From contig NZ_LMBX01000003.1 of assembly GCF_001439605.1 (NCBI RefSeq), positions 193,805 through 257,804 of the forward strand: a DNA stretch of 64,000 bases, written 5' to 3'. A program made the translations under genes and the position numbers. This stretch comes from Cytobacillus praedii. GTDB lineage: Bacteria > Bacillota > Bacilli > Bacillales > Cytobacillaceae. Each line of letters starts with the position of its first letter. Positions within the stretch are counted from its first letter, which is position 1. The notes below the pieces were generated by a model. That model was not told the origin of the DNA, did no database searches, and saw only the letters and a list, made by a program, of their open reading frames with translations. Below, piece after piece: positions 26,308-36,155 of this stretch.

Positions 26308-26877
26308 CTATAAACATACTGCTGGCAAGCATGTGATCGCACATAAACATGAGAGGTCAACATTAATAAATATTCCGGTTTTAACTAAGTCATCTACCTT
26401 TTTGCCGTCGATTTGATTACATGGCGTTTTTGGTTCATTATTTTCACATTTTTGATCAGATTTAATGATTAATAATTCAAGCGTTACACACTTATCATCA
26501 AGATCTATAATTTTGAAAATAAATGAAGAAATACAAACAAATTTTTTCTGTTTTGAATGGGATGAAACAGTTGTTACTCCAGAAGCTTTAAAAGGCTTGC
26601 AATTGCCACAATAAAGAATAAAAGGGATCGTGTTTTTCTTTCGTTTTCTTTCTTTCTCATATCCTTTATATGAATGTTTACAATGATCGTCATCGCAGGC
26701 TTTTCTCTGTGCTAAGAGTATCTCATGTAATATTTCTTCCACACAGGTTTCCTTGTCTTTATGATGATCTTTACATGGCTTTTTACTATGCTCTTTGTGG
26801 TCGTCTTCATCTTGATCCCAAAGATATTCATAGCATTCTCTCTCGTGTGAACATTTGCACTTTTTACATATATCCAT
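26308..26877 (-). CDS. CotY/CotZ family spore coat protein
   Basis: 189-aa Cys-, His- and Lys-rich protein of the CotY/CotZ/ExsY family, which crosslinks and self-assembles in the coat crust or exosporium base. The N-terminus has a CKKCKCSHERECYEYLWD motif and an unusual run of Asp, His and Lys (DDHKEHSKKPCKDHHKDK). The family hallmark lies at the end, VDLSCLCAITCLP, like CotZ of B. subtilis (VDLDCFCAINCL), and TIPFILYCGNCKPFKASG resembles the central part. Start at 26877 follows AAGGGGTG; a GTG three codons earlier overlaps that site. Confidence 0.85.
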   Translation of the reverse strand: MDICKKCKCSHERECYEYLWDQDEDDHKEHSKKPCKDHHKDKETCVEEILHEILLAQRKACDDDHCKHSYKGYEKERKRKKNTIPFILYCGNCKPFKASGVTTVSSHSKQKKFVCISSFIFKIIDLDDKCVTLELLIIKSDQKCENNEPKTPCNQIDGKKVDDLVKTGIFINVDLSCLCAITCLPAVCL

Positions 26878-27013
26878 ACCTTTCACCCCTTAATAAAATA
26901 TTCATGATTAGCATACGGCTACACATGTCAAAATGACTGAGTTCTTGTCCAAAATGAGTAGATAATTTTAGATAGTTATTTTAAAAGACAAGCTCATAAT
27001 ATTAATTGAATCT

Positions 27014-27043
27014 TTGCACAGTAAGCCTTCGGTTTTGTATAAT
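27014..27043 (+). promoter_or_regulatory. SigA promoter of ysdC
   Basis: TTGCAC (27014-27019), 18 nt, TATAAT (27038-27043). Its place rules out the in-frame codon at 27014 as the ysdC start. Confidence 0.7.
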
Positions 27044-27076
27044 GGGAAAGAATACATATTAAGGGAGGCGAAACAA

Positions 27077-28162
27077 ATGACGAAATTAGATGCAACGTTA
27101 ACAATGCTAAAGGATTTAACTGATGCAAAAGGGATTCCAGGCAATGAGCGTGAGCCGCGTGAAGTCATGAAGAAATACATAAGCCAATATGCAGATGAGG
27201 TAACAACTGATGGACTTGGCAGTTTAATTGCCAAAAAAACAGGAAAAGAAGATGGTCCAAAGATTATGGTAGCGGGTCACTTAGATGAAGTGGGCTTCAT
27301 GATCACGAATATTGACGACAAAGGATTTCTTCGCTTCCAGACAGTAGGTGGCTGGTGGTCACAAGTAATGTTGGCACAGCGTGTAACTATTGTAACTAGC
27401 AAGGGCGAGGTAACAGGTGTCATTGGTTCAAAGCCACCGCATATTCTTTCTCCAGAAGCACGCAAAAAGCCGGTAGATATTAAAGATATGTTCATAGATA
27501 TCGGAGCATCTAGCCGTGAAGAAGCAGTTGGATGGGGAGTAAAGCCAGGAGATATGGTTGTTCCTTATTTCGAGTTTACCGTTATGAATAACGAAAAAAT
27601 GCTTCTAGCAAAAGCTTGGGATAACCGCATCGGCTGTGCGATTGCCATTGATGTGTTAAAAGAGCTGAAAGATGTGGATCACCCAAATGTTGTTTATGGA
27701 GTGGGAACCGTTCAGGAAGAAGTAGGTCTTCGAGGTGCACGTACATCTGCACAAAAAATTCAGCCGGACATTGCTTTCGGAGTTGATGTAGGGATTGCAG
27801 GGGATACACCTGGAGTTACTGAAAAAGAAGCCCTCAGTAAAATGGGGAAAGGCCCGCAAATTATCCTTTATGATGCATCCATGGTTTCTCACAAAGGATT
27901 GCGTGATCTTGTAACTGATACGGCAGATGAATTGAATATTCCATATCAATTTGATTCAGTTCCTGGGGGCGGGACAGATTCCGGTGCGATCCATTTGACG
28001 CATAACGGAGTACCTGCTCTCTCGATTACCATAGCAACTCGCTATATCCACTCACACGCAGCCATGCTTCATCGTGATGATTATGAGAACGCAGTTAAAC
28101 TAATCGCTGAAGTAATCAAACGACTTGATAGAGAAACGGTTGATAAGATTACATTTAACTAA
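27077..28162 (+). CDS. ysdC: M42-family aminopeptidase YsdC
   Basis: Metal-dependent aminopeptidase (glutamyl aminopeptidase/endoglucanase M42 family), 361 aa, forming tetrahedral dodecamers in known members. Metal and catalytic residues appear in [30 protein letters not shown] and DVGIA, with the final His in [15 protein letters not shown]. Soluble, cytoplasmic. The start at 27077 follows AAGGGAGG. The gene follows ysdB directly in B. subtilis; here the spore cluster and dUTPase lie between. Confidence 0.92.
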   Translation: MTKLDATLTMLKDLTDAKGIPGNEREPREVMKKYISQYADEVTTDGLGSLIAKKTGKEDGPKIMVAGHLDEVGFMITNIDDKGFLRFQTVGGWWSQVMLAQRVTIVTSKGEVTGVIGSKPPHILSPEARKKPVDIKDMFIDIGASSREEAVGWGVKPGDMVVPYFEFTVMNNEKMLLAKAWDNRIGCAIAIDVLKELKDVDHPNVVYGVGTVQEEVGLRGARTSAQKIQPDIAFGVDVGIAGDTPGVTEKEALSKMGKGPQIILYDASMVSHKGLRDLVTDTADELNIPYQFDSVPGGGTDSGAIHLTHNGVPALSITIATRYIHSHAAMLHRDDYENAVKLIAEVIKRLDRETVDKITFN

Positions 28163-28164
28163 AA

Positions 28165-28203
28165 CAAAAAAATACTCCGATGAATTCGGGGTGTTTTTTT
28201 GTT
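28165..28203 (+). terminator. Terminator after ysdC
   Basis: ATACTCCGA/TTCGGGGTGT hairpin followed by seven T. Confidence 0.8.
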
Positions 28204-28383
28204 TTTTTTGGACGGGTGTGATCGGGTTTTTTAGGTCGGATAAGCTAACCATCGAAATTGCATGACTAGTCCAATCCACTTTGAAATACTCAAAATTAGA
28301 AAAGGCACGATAATCATTGTGATTTCGTACCCTCTCTCTATATGACCTACTGTTTTGCGTACTTAAGGATACCCTGCATCCTT

Positions 28384-28590
28384 TTATTTTAATCCGCTTT
28401 CCAATGTTTGCAGCATCTCTTGTTTATCCTGTTCTGAAGAGTTGTTCCAAATAACCTCAAATAAAACACCTAATCCAGGAAGCATTTTCTCTTCCCCGTT
28501 TTGAATGGCATCGACAATTGTTTCCTTTAGTTCGTCTTGTGAATTACCTGTAACATTGTGTATGATCGCATTGCGGAGGTTCAAGTTCAT
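28384..28590 (-). CDS. sspI: Small acid-soluble spore protein I
   Basis: 68-aa minor SASP, nearly collinear with B. subtilis Ssp[47 protein letters not shown] and LQTLESGLK. SspI is made in the forespore under SigG and is found in the core. AAAGGAG precedes the ATG by 9 nt. CATATTA about 40 bp upstream fits a SigG -10 but the -35 is weak. Stands alone on the minus strand. Confidence 0.95.
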   Translation of the reverse strand: MNLNLRNAIIHNVTGNSQDELKETIVDAIQNGEEKMLPGLGVLFEVIWNNSSEQDKQEMLQTLESGLK

Positions 28591-28674
28591 CTATTCATAC
28601 TCCTTTCAAATAGTCATTTCAATAATATGGTTTTCTATTTTGGGATTTATTATGTAAGATAGAAGAAGAAAAAT

Positions 28675-28771
28675 GGAGACGGCTGTTTAGCTCCTACAAG
28701 CATTAGATGAGCTGGATGGAAGGTTATTCTTTAACTTTTTAGCCATATTGGATAGGAGCCGCAGCTAGACA
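28675..28771. repeat. R2 repeat unit, copy 4 (reverse, degraded)
   Basis: Minus strand reads TTTGTCTAGCTGCGGCTCCT, AACCTTCCATCCAGCTCATC, TAATGCTTGTAGGAGC. The CTCGAGG block is lost and the inner stem is eroded, so it is an old copy. It lies between sspI and ysgA. Confidence 0.65.
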
Positions 28772-28797
28772 AAGAAAAATGTAAAGGAGGAAGAGTG

Positions 28798-29556
28798 TTG
28801 AAGCATATTCACTCGGCAAAAAATCCTCAAATAAAACAATGGAAAAAGTTATTAACGAAGAAGGAACGGGATAAAACCGGTACATTTTTAGTTGAAGGCT
28901 TTCACCTTGTAGAAGAAGCGCTTTTAGGGGATCAAATTATCGAAATTATTATTAGTGAAAATAAAGATCTTCCCCCAAGCTGGGATTATGGTTCGATTTC
29001 TGTAACAGTTGTAACCGAGGAAATTATTCTGCAGCTTTCTGATACGGAAGCTCCGCAAGGGATTGTAGCGATCTGTCGTCAGCAGGAAATAAATGCTGAA
29101 ACGATTAATGGAAAAAAACTATTATTAATTGATGCCGTTCAGGATCCGGGCAACTTAGGTACAATGATTAGAACCGCTGATGCTGCGGGGATCGATGCTG
29201 TTATTGTTGGAGAGGGGAGTGTAGATATTTACAATCCGAAAGTGCTTCGTTCTGCACAAGGAAGTCATTTTCATCTGCCAGTAATCAGAGACAATCTTTT
29301 TGAATGGGTAAAGAAGTTGAATGAAGCAGCAATCCCGATCTATGGTACAGCTTTGGAACATGCGAAAGAATACACGGATATACATCAAAGCGAAAAGTTT
29401 GCTTTAATCGTCGGCAATGAAGGAAGCGGTGTGAATAAAGAACTATTGGCTGCAACTACAGCTAATCTTTACATTCCGATTTTTGGAAAAAGCGAATCGT
29501 TAAATGTCGCAGTTGCAACTGGAATTCTGCTTTATTATTTACGAAATAAAAAATAG
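28798..29556 (+). CDS. ysgA: SpoU/TrmH-type RNA 2'-O-methyltransferase YsgA
   Basis: SPOUT-class methyltransferase of 252 aa, acting on rRNA or tRNA with AdoMet; the target is not known. An N-terminal substrate-binding domain (SAKNPQIKQWKKLLTKKERDKTGTFLVEG, shown in part) precedes the knotted catalytic domain with the three motifs DAVQDPGNLGTMIRTADAAG, ALIVGNEGSGV and IPIFGKSESLNVAVATGI. TTG at 28798 is preferred over GTG at 28795 for spacing to GGAGG and because it gives the known MKHI start. It precedes pheS as in B. subtilis. Confidence 0.88.
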   Translation: MKHIHSAKNPQIKQWKKLLTKKERDKTGTFLVEGFHLVEEALLGDQIIEIIISENKDLPPSWDYGSISVTVVTEEIILQLSDTEAPQGIVAICRQQEINAETINGKKLLLIDAVQDPGNLGTMIRTADAAGIDAVIVGEGSVDIYNPKVLRSAQGSHFHLPVIRDNLFEWVKKLNEAAIPIYGTALEHAKEYTDIHQSEKFALIVGNEGSGVNKELLAATTANLYIPIFGKSESLNVAVATGILLYYLRNKK

Positions 29557-29578
29557 GCATGTTTTTGCCGGAAACTGT

Positions 29579-29607
29579 TTGAAAGTATGCGTAGAATATA
29601 CTATAAT
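29579..29607 (+). promoter_or_regulatory. SigA promoter of pheST leader
   Basis: TTGAAA (29579-29584), 17 nt, TATAAT (29602-29607). Confidence 0.8.
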
Positions 29608-29619
29608 AAACAGCAAATT

Positions 29620-29942
29620 ATATTTATAAAACAATGACGGAGAAAAGTAGCTTGCGAAAGAACTTTTCAGGGAGAGAATGCCTAGACTGAAAGCATTCTT
29701 AAGGGATTGCAAGGGAACATTCACCTCCAGAGTTGACATCGGGACCATTGGAAACGGATGAGAGCTATATTTCTAGTTCATTAAAGCTGATAGAGCCGCT
29801 ACCGAATTCCATTGTAAAGATGTACCGGCTTGTCGCCGTTATCTGAATGAAGCGAATACATAAGCTGTTTTTTTGCTTTTGTGTTAAAAAGGGTGGTACC
29901 GCGAATCCAAAACCTCGTCCCTTTATTGGGAGAGGTTTTTTA
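29620..29942 (+). promoter_or_regulatory. T-box riboswitch of pheST (Phe)
   Basis: T-box AGGGTGGTACCGCG at 29890-29903; the stem I GA-rich part is near AGGGAGAGAATGC; the likely specifier is TTC at 29720-29722, followed by a purine. The terminator pairs AACCTC and TCCC (29911-29921) with GGGA and GAGGTT, then a T-run to 29941. Uncharged tRNA-Phe should relieve termination. Confidence 0.93.
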
Positions 29943-29980
29943 TTTTGCCAAAAAAACAGAAATTTGAAGGAGGAAGTAAG

Positions 29981-31018
29981 ATGCAAGAACGTTTAAAAGA
30001 ATTGCAAACGGAAGCGTTAGAAAAAATTAGCCAGACATCGGATTTAAAAGAATTGAATGACATTCGTGTCTCCTACTTAGGAAAAAAGGGGCCAATTACG
30101 GAAGTACTTAAAGGCATGGGGAAATTATCTGCCGAAGAACGTCCAAAAATGGGTGCTCTCGCAAATGAAGTAAGGGATGCCATTGCAGCCGGAATTGAAG
30201 AAAAACAGAAGCATTTAGAAGAAGCCGCTGTACACGAGAAGCTAGCAGCTGAAAAAATAGATGTCACACTGCCAGGTCGTCCGGTTAAAACCGGGAATCA
30301 TCACCCGCTAACACGCATTATTGAGGAAATTGAAGATTTATTCATCGGAATGGGCTATACCGTAGCTGAAGGACCGGAAGTGGAAAAGGATTATTATAAC
30401 TTTGAAGCACTTAATTTACCAAAGGACCATCCAGCTCGTGATATGCAAGATTCTTTCTATATAACTGAAGAAACACTACTTCGTACACAAACTTCTCCAG
30501 TACAGGCAAGAACGATGGAGAAGCATGATGGAAAAGGTCCTGTGAAAATTATTTGTCCAGGAAAGGTATTCCGTCGTGATAATGATGATGCCACACATTC
30601 ACATCAATTTATGCAAATTGAAGGTCTTGTTGTTGGCGAAAATATACGCATGACTGATTTAAAAGGAACATTAGAAGTGTTTGCGAAGAAATTATTTGGT
30701 GAAGATAGAGAAATTCGGATGCGTCCTAGCTTCTTCCCATTCACAGAGCCTTCGGTAGAAGTAGATGTGTCATGCTTTAAGTGTGGAGGGAAAGGCTGTA
30801 ATATTTGCAAGAAAACAGGGTGGATAGAAATATTAGGGTCGGGAATGGTTCATCCGAATGTACTTGAAATGTCTGGATTTGATTCGAAGAAATACTCAGG
30901 CTTTGCCTTTGGTATGGGGGTTGAACGAATCGCTATGCTGAAATATGGCGTAGAAGATATCCGCCATTTCTATACAAATGATGTTCGTTTCTTAAATAAT
31001 TTCCAAGTCCATGAATAA
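29981..31018 (+). CDS. pheS: Phenylalanyl-tRNA synthetase alpha subunit
   Basis: 345 aa; forms an alpha2-beta2 enzyme with PheT. An N-terminal coiled coil is followed by the class II core: [21 protein letters not shown] (in part, motif 1 region), [20 protein letters not shown] (motif 2) and [14 protein letters not shown] (motif 3). [18 protein letters not shown] stretch is an extra Cys cluster common in this family. Start at 29981 with GAAGGAGGAAG; an upstream in-frame TTG at 29945 lies in the leader terminator. Confidence 0.98.
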   Translation: MQERLKELQTEALEKISQTSDLKELNDIRVSYLGKKGPITEVLKGMGKLSAEERPKMGALANEVRDAIAAGIEEKQKHLEEAAVHEKLAAEKIDVTLPGRPVKTGNHHPLTRIIEEIEDLFIGMGYTVAEGPEVEKDYYNFEALNLPKDHPARDMQDSFYITEETLLRTQTSPVQARTMEKHDGKGPVKIICPGKVFRRDNDDATHSHQFMQIEGLVVGENIRMTDLKGTLEVFAKKLFGEDREIRMRPSFFPFTEPSVEVDVSCFKCGGKGCNICKKTGWIEILGSGMVHPNVLEMSGFDSKKYSGFAFGMGVERIAMLKYGVEDIRHFYTNDVRFLNNFQVHE

Positions 31019-31041
31019 GACAATATTGAGGAGGATGTAAT

Positions 31042-33456
31042 ATGTACGTTTCATATAAATGGCTGCAGGAATACGTTGATTTATCCGGCGTATCTCCTGA
31101 AGAATTAGCAGAAAAAATTACGAAGAGCGGAATTGAAGTGGAAGGCGTAGAGACGCTGAATGAAGGAATCAGCGGTGTGGTCGTTGGCTATGTTCAAGAA
31201 AGAGAACAGCATCCGAATGCAGATAAATTAAATAAATGTTTAGTTGATATTGGCGCAGAGGAACCTGTACAAATTATCTGTGGAGCAGCAAACGTCGATA
31301 AAGGACAGAAAGTAGCAGTTGCCACTGTTGGAGCCGTATTACCTGGTAATTTTAAAATCAAAAAAGCAAAGCTGCGTGGAGAAGAATCACATGGGATGAT
31401 TTGTTCACTGCAGGAATTAGGCTTTGAAAGCAAGCTTGTTGCAAAGGAATTTGCAGAAGGGATATATAATTTCCCTCAAGATACTGAGGTTGGTCTTGAT
31501 GCATTGGAGCAATTACACCGCGATGACCAAGTATTAGAGCTTGGTTTAACACCAAACCGTGCAGACTGTCTAAGTATGCTTGGAGTCGCTTATGAAGTAG
31601 CAGCCATTTTAGGAAAAGAAGTGAAGTTTCCTGTTTCAGAAGTTGAAACCTCTTCAGAAAAAGCAGCCGATTATATTCAAGTGACTGTCGATGCGAAAGA
31701 GGATAATCCTTTATATGTAGCAAAAGTGATTAAAAATGTGAAAATTGGTCCTTCTCCATTATGGATGCAGGCAAGATTAACAGCAGCTGGCATTCGCCCG
31801 CATAATAATGTTGTTGATATTACAAACTACATCCTGCTTGAATATGGGCAGCCGCTTCATGCTTTTGACTATGATCGTCTTGATTCAAAAGAAATCCTTG
31901 TGCGAAGAGCGAAGGATGGAGAGGAAATCATCACGCTTGATGATGCGAAGCGCAAGTTAACTACGGATCATTTAGTTATTACAAATGGGGAAAATCCAAT
32001 TGCCCTTGCAGGAGTAATGGGTGGGGCAAATTCTGAGGTTCAAGCAGATACAACGAATGTCCTTTTAGAATCTGCTTATTTCATCGGTGGACCTGTTCGA
32101 AAGGCATCAAGGGACCACGGATTAAGAAGTGAAGCAAGCGCACGCTATGAAAAGGGTGTAGATCCGAATCGAGTAAGAGCGGCAGCAGAAAGAGCGGCAC
32201 AGCTTCTTGCTGAATATGCAGATGGAGAAGTGCTGGAAGGTTCTGTTGAAGCCGATTCATTATCAGTTGAGCCAGCTGTTGTTTCCGTTACTTTAGAAAA
32301 AATTAACCGTGTGCTTGGCACTGACTTAAATATGAAAGATGTAGAGGATATATTCTCTCGTCTTCAATTTGAAACAGCTACTGACAATGGAACGATCATT
32401 GTTACGGTACCGACACGTCGTGGAGATATTACGATTGAAGAAGACTTAATTGAAGAAGTGGGCCGATTATTTGGCTATAATAATTTAGCATCCACACTTC
32501 CAATCGGATCAGCAACACCAGGCCATCTTACTCCATACCAAAACAAACGAAGAATGGTTCGTCATTACCTAGAGGGTGCTGGACTTTATCAAGCAGTAAC
32601 TTACTCTTTAACAAATGAATCAAAGGCAGCACAATACGCACTTGAGAAACGTGAGCCTGTTCGATTAGCGATGCCAATGAGTGAAGATCGCAGCGTCCTG
32701 CGTTTAAGCATCATTCCACAGCTTCTTGAAGTATTAAAGTATAATACTGCCCGTCAGAATGATAGTCTTGCGGTTTATGAAACAGGCGCAGTATTTTTGG
32801 CAAATGGCTCGGATGAATTACCAGAAGAACGGGAGCATCTTGCAGGTGCAGTAACTGGTTTATGGCATAGCCACCTATGGCAAGGGGAAAAGAAGCCAGT
32901 TGATTTCTTTGTTGTCAAAGGAATCCTTGAAGGTTTATTTGAAAAGCTTGGCATTTCTAGTGCGGTAGAATTCCGTCAGTCAGAAAAAGAAGGAATGCAT
33001 CCTGGAAGAACAGCAGAAATCTATTTATCAGGGACATCTGTCGGCTTTATCGGTCAAACACATCCAACAGTAGAAAAAGAATATGATTTAAAAGAAACAT
33101 ATGCTTTCGAATTATCATTAAAGGCAATTTTAGAAGCGGACGTTCCACCATTGCAATATGTAGCGATCCCGCGTTTCCCATCAATTACACGTGATATTGC
33201 ACTTGTTGTTGATAAGGAAAAAGCTGCTGGTGAACTGGAATCTATTATTAAAGAAGCAGGCGGTGCCTTACTGAAGGAAGTCCAAGTGTTTGACTTGTAT
33301 GAAGGAGAAAGAATGGAGCCGGGCAAGAAATCAATTGCCTTCTCATTAAAATATTTTGATCCTGACCGCACGTTAACAGATGAAGAGGTTGTAAAGGCAC
33401 ATGATATAGTATTAAATGCAGTGAAAGAGAAAGCTGGAGCTGTGTTAAGAGGATAA
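31042..33456 (+). CDS. pheT: Phenylalanyl-tRNA synthetase beta subunit
   Basis: 804 aa, full length. It has an N-terminal tRNA-binding OB domain ([17 protein letters not shown]), a B3/B4 editing domain ([19 protein letters not shown]), B5, the inactive class II core, and a C-terminal ferredoxin-fold anticodon domain ([13 protein letters not shown] to LTDEEV). Starts 23 bp after pheS with GAGGAGGATG. Transcription ends at the terminator at 33462. Confidence 0.98.
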   Translation: MYVSYKWLQEYVDLSGVSPEELAEKITKSGIEVEGVETLNEGISGVVVGYVQEREQHPNADKLNKCLVDIGAEEPVQIICGAANVDKGQKVAVATVGAVLPGNFKIKKAKLRGEESHGMICSLQELGFESKLVAKEFAEGIYNFPQDTEVGLDALEQLHRDDQVLELGLTPNRADCLSMLGVAYEVAAILGKEVKFPVSEVETSSEKAADYIQVTVDAKEDNPLYVAKVIKNVKIGPSPLWMQARLTAAGIRPHNNVVDITNYILLEYGQPLHAFDYDRLDSKEILVRRAKDGEEIITLDDAKRKLTTDHLVITNGENPIALAGVMGGANSEVQADTTNVLLESAYFIGGPVRKASRDHGLRSEASARYEKGVDPNRVRAAAERAAQLLAEYADGEVLEGSVEADSLSVEPAVVSVTLEKINRVLGTDLNMKDVEDIFSRLQFETATDNGTIIVTVPTRRGDITIEEDLIEEVGRLFGYNNLASTLPIGSATPGHLTPYQNKRRMVRHYLEGAGLYQAVTYSLTNESKAAQYALEKREPVRLAMPMSEDRSVLRLSIIPQLLEVLKYNTARQNDSLAVYETGAVFLANGSDELPEEREHLAGAVTGLWHSHLWQGEKKPVDFFVVKGILEGLFEKLGISSAVEFRQSEKEGMHPGRTAEIYLSGTSVGFIGQTHPTVEKEYDLKETYAFELSLKAILEADVPPLQYVAIPRFPSITRDIALVVDKEKAAGELESIIKEAGGALLKEVQVFDLYEGERMEPGKKSIAFSLKYFDPDRTLTDEEVVKAHDIVLNAVKEKAGAVLRG

Positions 33457-33461
33457 GAATG

Positions 33462-33489
33462 AGGGGATGCTGTACAGCATCCCCTTTTT
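33462..33489 (+). terminator. Terminator after pheT
   Basis: AGGGGATGCTG and CAGCATCCCCT pair almost back to back, then TTTTTA. It marks the left edge of the respiratory block. Confidence 0.9.
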
Positions 33490-33501
33490 ATATCGATTTC
33501 T

Positions 33502-33693
33502 TTAAGTCTCTTTTATTTCCTTTTCTACATCTTTTTCATTATTGTCATCCATTAGCCCCTTTGTTGAGCTTTTGAACTCTTTTAATGATTGTCCCATAGC
33601 ACGTCCAATTTCTGGGAGCTTTTTAGGGCCGAAAATAATGAGTGCAAGAACAAGAACAATGATTAAACCGGGTATACCGATATTTGATAGCAT
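33502..33693 (-). CDS. tatA: TatA twin-arginine translocase subunit
   Basis: 63 aa. One membrane helix ([18 protein letters not shown]), the hinge [14 protein letters not shown], an amphipathic helix and an acidic tail: standard TatA form. It is the last gene of the dms-type operon, 17 bp after the poly-ferredoxin gene. DmsA in this operon has a twin-arginine signal, so this TatA is probably the pore subunit for its export, with a TatC encoded elsewhere. Confidence 0.93.
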   Translation of the reverse strand: MLSNIGIPGLIIVLVLALIIFGPKKLPEIGRAMGQSLKEFKSSTKGLMDDNNEKDVEKEIKET

Positions 33694-33710
33694 GAGTCAC
33701 ACATCCTTAT

Positions 33711-34622
33711 TTATTTTAGAAATGTGCCAAAGGATTCCCTCTTTTTACACATTACACATTTGTCATTATTAATAGACAATGTTTTATATTTGCTTTTACA
33801 AGCAGTACATTTCTTTGTATAAAGTGAATGAGAAATTCTTACTGCTGGCTGAATTTTCTCTTCAACTGTAATCGCCTTTTCAGGACAGATATCTTGGCAT
33901 AGCATGCATCCTGAGCAGCGTTGGGCTGATATTGTAAAAGCTGTTTCAGTTATTAGCAAACAATTCTTTTTACAAAGTATTTGACAGGCTTTGCAAGTAG
34001 TACATTTGTTAGTATCTAGCGATATAATTGTAAATTGATCATTCGGGTAAAAGATAGATAGATCTAATTCCCTGTGGTTAAAGCGCCATTTTGCAGGAGC
34101 TATTTGCTTCATTGTTGATTGAGCCTCTTTTTTCCATATGGAGAAAACTTCTCTTCGCGTAAATTTTTCTTCTCCAATTTCTCTTTTTTTTCTCTGAATG
34201 GAAAAGGGAGGTTCATTAAGCTCCTTCAATCGGTCGTTCGTTTTCGAAACAGCCTGTTTCCAGTCGGTATTCATTACTTCTTGTTCATAAATAAGTGTTT
34301 TTACGCCCTTTTTATATAAAACGAGCATCTCTCTAATAGAAGGGGGATGTTCATTGGTCACAATAAGCTGATTTTGATGAATCATTCTTTTTGGAAGAAA
34401 GCCTTCAATCGCCTGAGCTGGACATTCAGCGATACAGTCCCCGCATTCTAAACATTTTTGGGTACTAATAATCGGTTTGCCGCTTACTAGGGTAACAGCA
34501 GCTTCCGTACAGCTCTCGATACATTTACTGCAAGTGGAGTGAGGGCTATGATGTCGGGAACATGAGTCTAAAACGCGAAATTCATAATCGAGACTCTCAA
34601 TCCACCTGTTTAATAATCCCAT
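33711..34622 (-). CDS. Multi-[4Fe-4S] poly-ferredoxin (NapF/DmsB-like pieces)
   Basis: 303 aa. Four ferredoxin-type Cys groups are visible: CSRHHSPHSTCSKCIESC, CLECGDCIAEC, CTTCKACQILC and CSGCMLCQDIC. The last 50 residues carry a CTACKSKYKTL...CVMCKK pair, more like a zinc ribbon. A charged middle (about 95-190) has no Cys. It probably carries electrons or helps load clusters for the DmsAB reductase; the family is not recognised. Start at 34622 has GAGGGAG 8 nt upstream; a GTG at 34631 overlaps it. Lies between dmsC and tatA in the same operon. Confidence 0.75.
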   Translation of the reverse strand: MGLLNRWIESLDYEFRVLDSCSRHHSPHSTCSKCIESCTEAAVTLVSGKPIISTQKCLECGDCIAECPAQAIEGFLPKRMIHQNQLIVTNEHPPSIREMLVLYKKGVKTLIYEQEVMNTDWKQAVSKTNDRLKELNEPPFSIQRKKREIGEEKFTRREVFSIWKKEAQSTMKQIAPAKWRFNHRELDLSIFYPNDQFTIISLDTNKCTTCKACQILCKKNCLLITETAFTISAQRCSGCMLCQDICPEKAITVEEKIQPAVRISHSLYTKKCTACKSKYKTLSINNDKCVMCKKRESFGTFLK

Positions 34623-34677
34623 CAAAGCCACTCCCTCTCAAATTATTTATTTTTGAAATCTCCTATTTGTTAATAAC

Positions 34678-35526
34678 TTATGAACCTAGTACGTAAAATA
34701 CATATCTGCTTAATCCTTCAGCGAAGCTAATGACGATTAATGCCGCAAACGCCATAGCAATAGATGTTTTCTTAACAGCTGACAGGGCCATATAGCCTAA
34801 TAAAATTAATCCGAGAATTTCAATTCCCCATCTTAACGCAATGGTTCCCTGATACGCTTCAAGAGAGGAATGTGCAGCAGAAGTCGCAATCATATTGACA
34901 TCTGTTAGTGATGCAGGGAATAATGCAACACCTATTAGCTGAATGGCGATACCGAATAGAGCAAAATAAAATGATAATTGAACAATCTTTTTTGCTGTGT
35001 CGTCCATATTTTTGGCACGTAATGCAGGTACAGTAAAGCTAGCTACAAGAACTGCCCCTATTATAAAGGCTGTTCCATAAAAGGAAGTGAAGGTGTTAAT
35101 TGAATTCCATCCGCTTATTAATGAATTGGAATAGATCATTGCCATGCAGAAAATATCAACAAATCCAATAATGACCGTAGCGATCATCAGTAGTGGGTTG
35201 ACTTTTTTCTGAACAATCGAAAGTCCAGCTGTTATACAAGCGCTGCCAATGAATGCGCCTGTTACAAGAATTTCACGGCTCATCCAAGATGTGCCAATGT
35301 TTCTGATTGTGTTCAAGGCATTGCCCGGTGTTCCTAAATGTGCAAAAGATGCAATTAGACCCACTAATGATAATGCTGCAATAATGATAAGTGGTATCTT
35401 CAATATGGCAAAGGAGTCCTCCTTACCAGCTTTGCTAATTTCACGCTGAAACAGCCATAGCATCAACATTCCGCCAATTGCTGTTTGAACACAAATTGTA
35501 AAGATTAATAATGCCCACTCATGCAT
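34678..35526 (-). CDS. dmsC: DmsC-type membrane anchor subunit
   Basis: 282 aa with eight predicted membrane helices, matching DmsC, which anchors DmsAB and oxidises menaquinol. Features: MHEWALLIFTICVQTAIGG at the N-terminus, SFAHLGTPGNALNTIRNIGTSWMSREI (in part; conserved loop), and HSSLEAYQGTIALRWGIEI. Starts with GAGGAGGGAA upstream of ATG. No soluble domain. The sequence tells only that it belongs to the DMSO-reductase-type anchors; the terminal substrate of the complex is not fixed. Confidence 0.85.
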   Translation of the reverse strand: MHEWALLIFTICVQTAIGGMLMLWLFQREISKAGKEDSFAILKIPLIIIAALSLVGLIASFAHLGTPGNALNTIRNIGTSWMSREILVTGAFIGSACITAGLSIVQKKVNPLLMIATVIIGFVDIFCMAMIYSNSLISGWNSINTFTSFYGTAFIIGAVLVASFTVPALRAKNMDDTAKKIVQLSFYFALFGIAIQLIGVALFPASLTDVNMIATSAAHSSLEAYQGTIALRWGIEILGLILLGYMALSAVKKTSIAMAFAALIVISFAEGLSRYVFYVLGS

Positions 35527-35601
35527 GGGATTTCCCTCCTCTTTAATTGAATTACTTTATTCGAGTAAACGGGGCAAGCCCACGTGTTAAGCTATGTTTA
35601 A

Positions 35602-36135
35602 TTACGAATGAATGACAATATTTGGTTTCGTAATCGATGCACTTGGCATCCCTTTCATTTCATTAACTGTTCCGTATTTAGCCCGCAGCTCGTCAATCGG
35701 ACCAAATTCAATCGCACGCATTATACAAGAACTAACACATACAGGGTCTTCTCCTTTTTCACGTAAATCGATACAAGTATCACATTTCGTCATTTTTCCA
35801 AGCTCTTCTGAATATTGTGGAGCACCGTAAGGACAATTCCACTCACAGTAGCGACATCCTACACATTTATTATGGTCGACTAAGACAACGCCATCTTCAG
35901 GACGCTTGAACATTGCACCAGTAGGGCAGCCTTGCATGCACCCAGGTTCATCACAATGATTGCAAGAAAGTGAAACATGATAAATCGATGGCTTAGGATA
36001 GCTCCCTTCTTGAAAGTCATATACTCTCCGGAAGTTTCTTCCGACTTCTAAATCATTTTTATCTTTACAGGCTACCGTACATGTTTTGCAGCCCACACAT
36101 TCAGCTACATTTATATAAAAGCCCATTTGAGCCAT
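35602..36135 (-). CDS. dmsB: DmsB-type iron-sulfur subunit
   Basis: 177 aa with four [4Fe-4S] motifs: CVGCKTCTVAC, CNHCDEPGCMQGC, CVGCRYCEWNC and CDTCIDLREKGEDPVCVSSC. This is the standard electron-transfer subunit between DmsC and DmsA. AAAGGAGG lies upstream of the ATG. The second FeS subunit at 44.3 kb has the same four-cluster plan. Confidence 0.92.
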   Translation of the reverse strand: MAQMGFYINVAECVGCKTCTVACKDKNDLEVGRNFRRVYDFQEGSYPKPSIYHVSLSCNHCDEPGCMQGCPTGAMFKRPEDGVVLVDHNKCVGCRYCEWNCPYGAPQYSEELGKMTKCDTCIDLREKGEDPVCVSSCIMRAIEFGPIDELRAKYGTVNEMKGMPSASITKPNIVIHS

Positions 36136-36155
36136 AATTTATGACCTCCTTTTAA

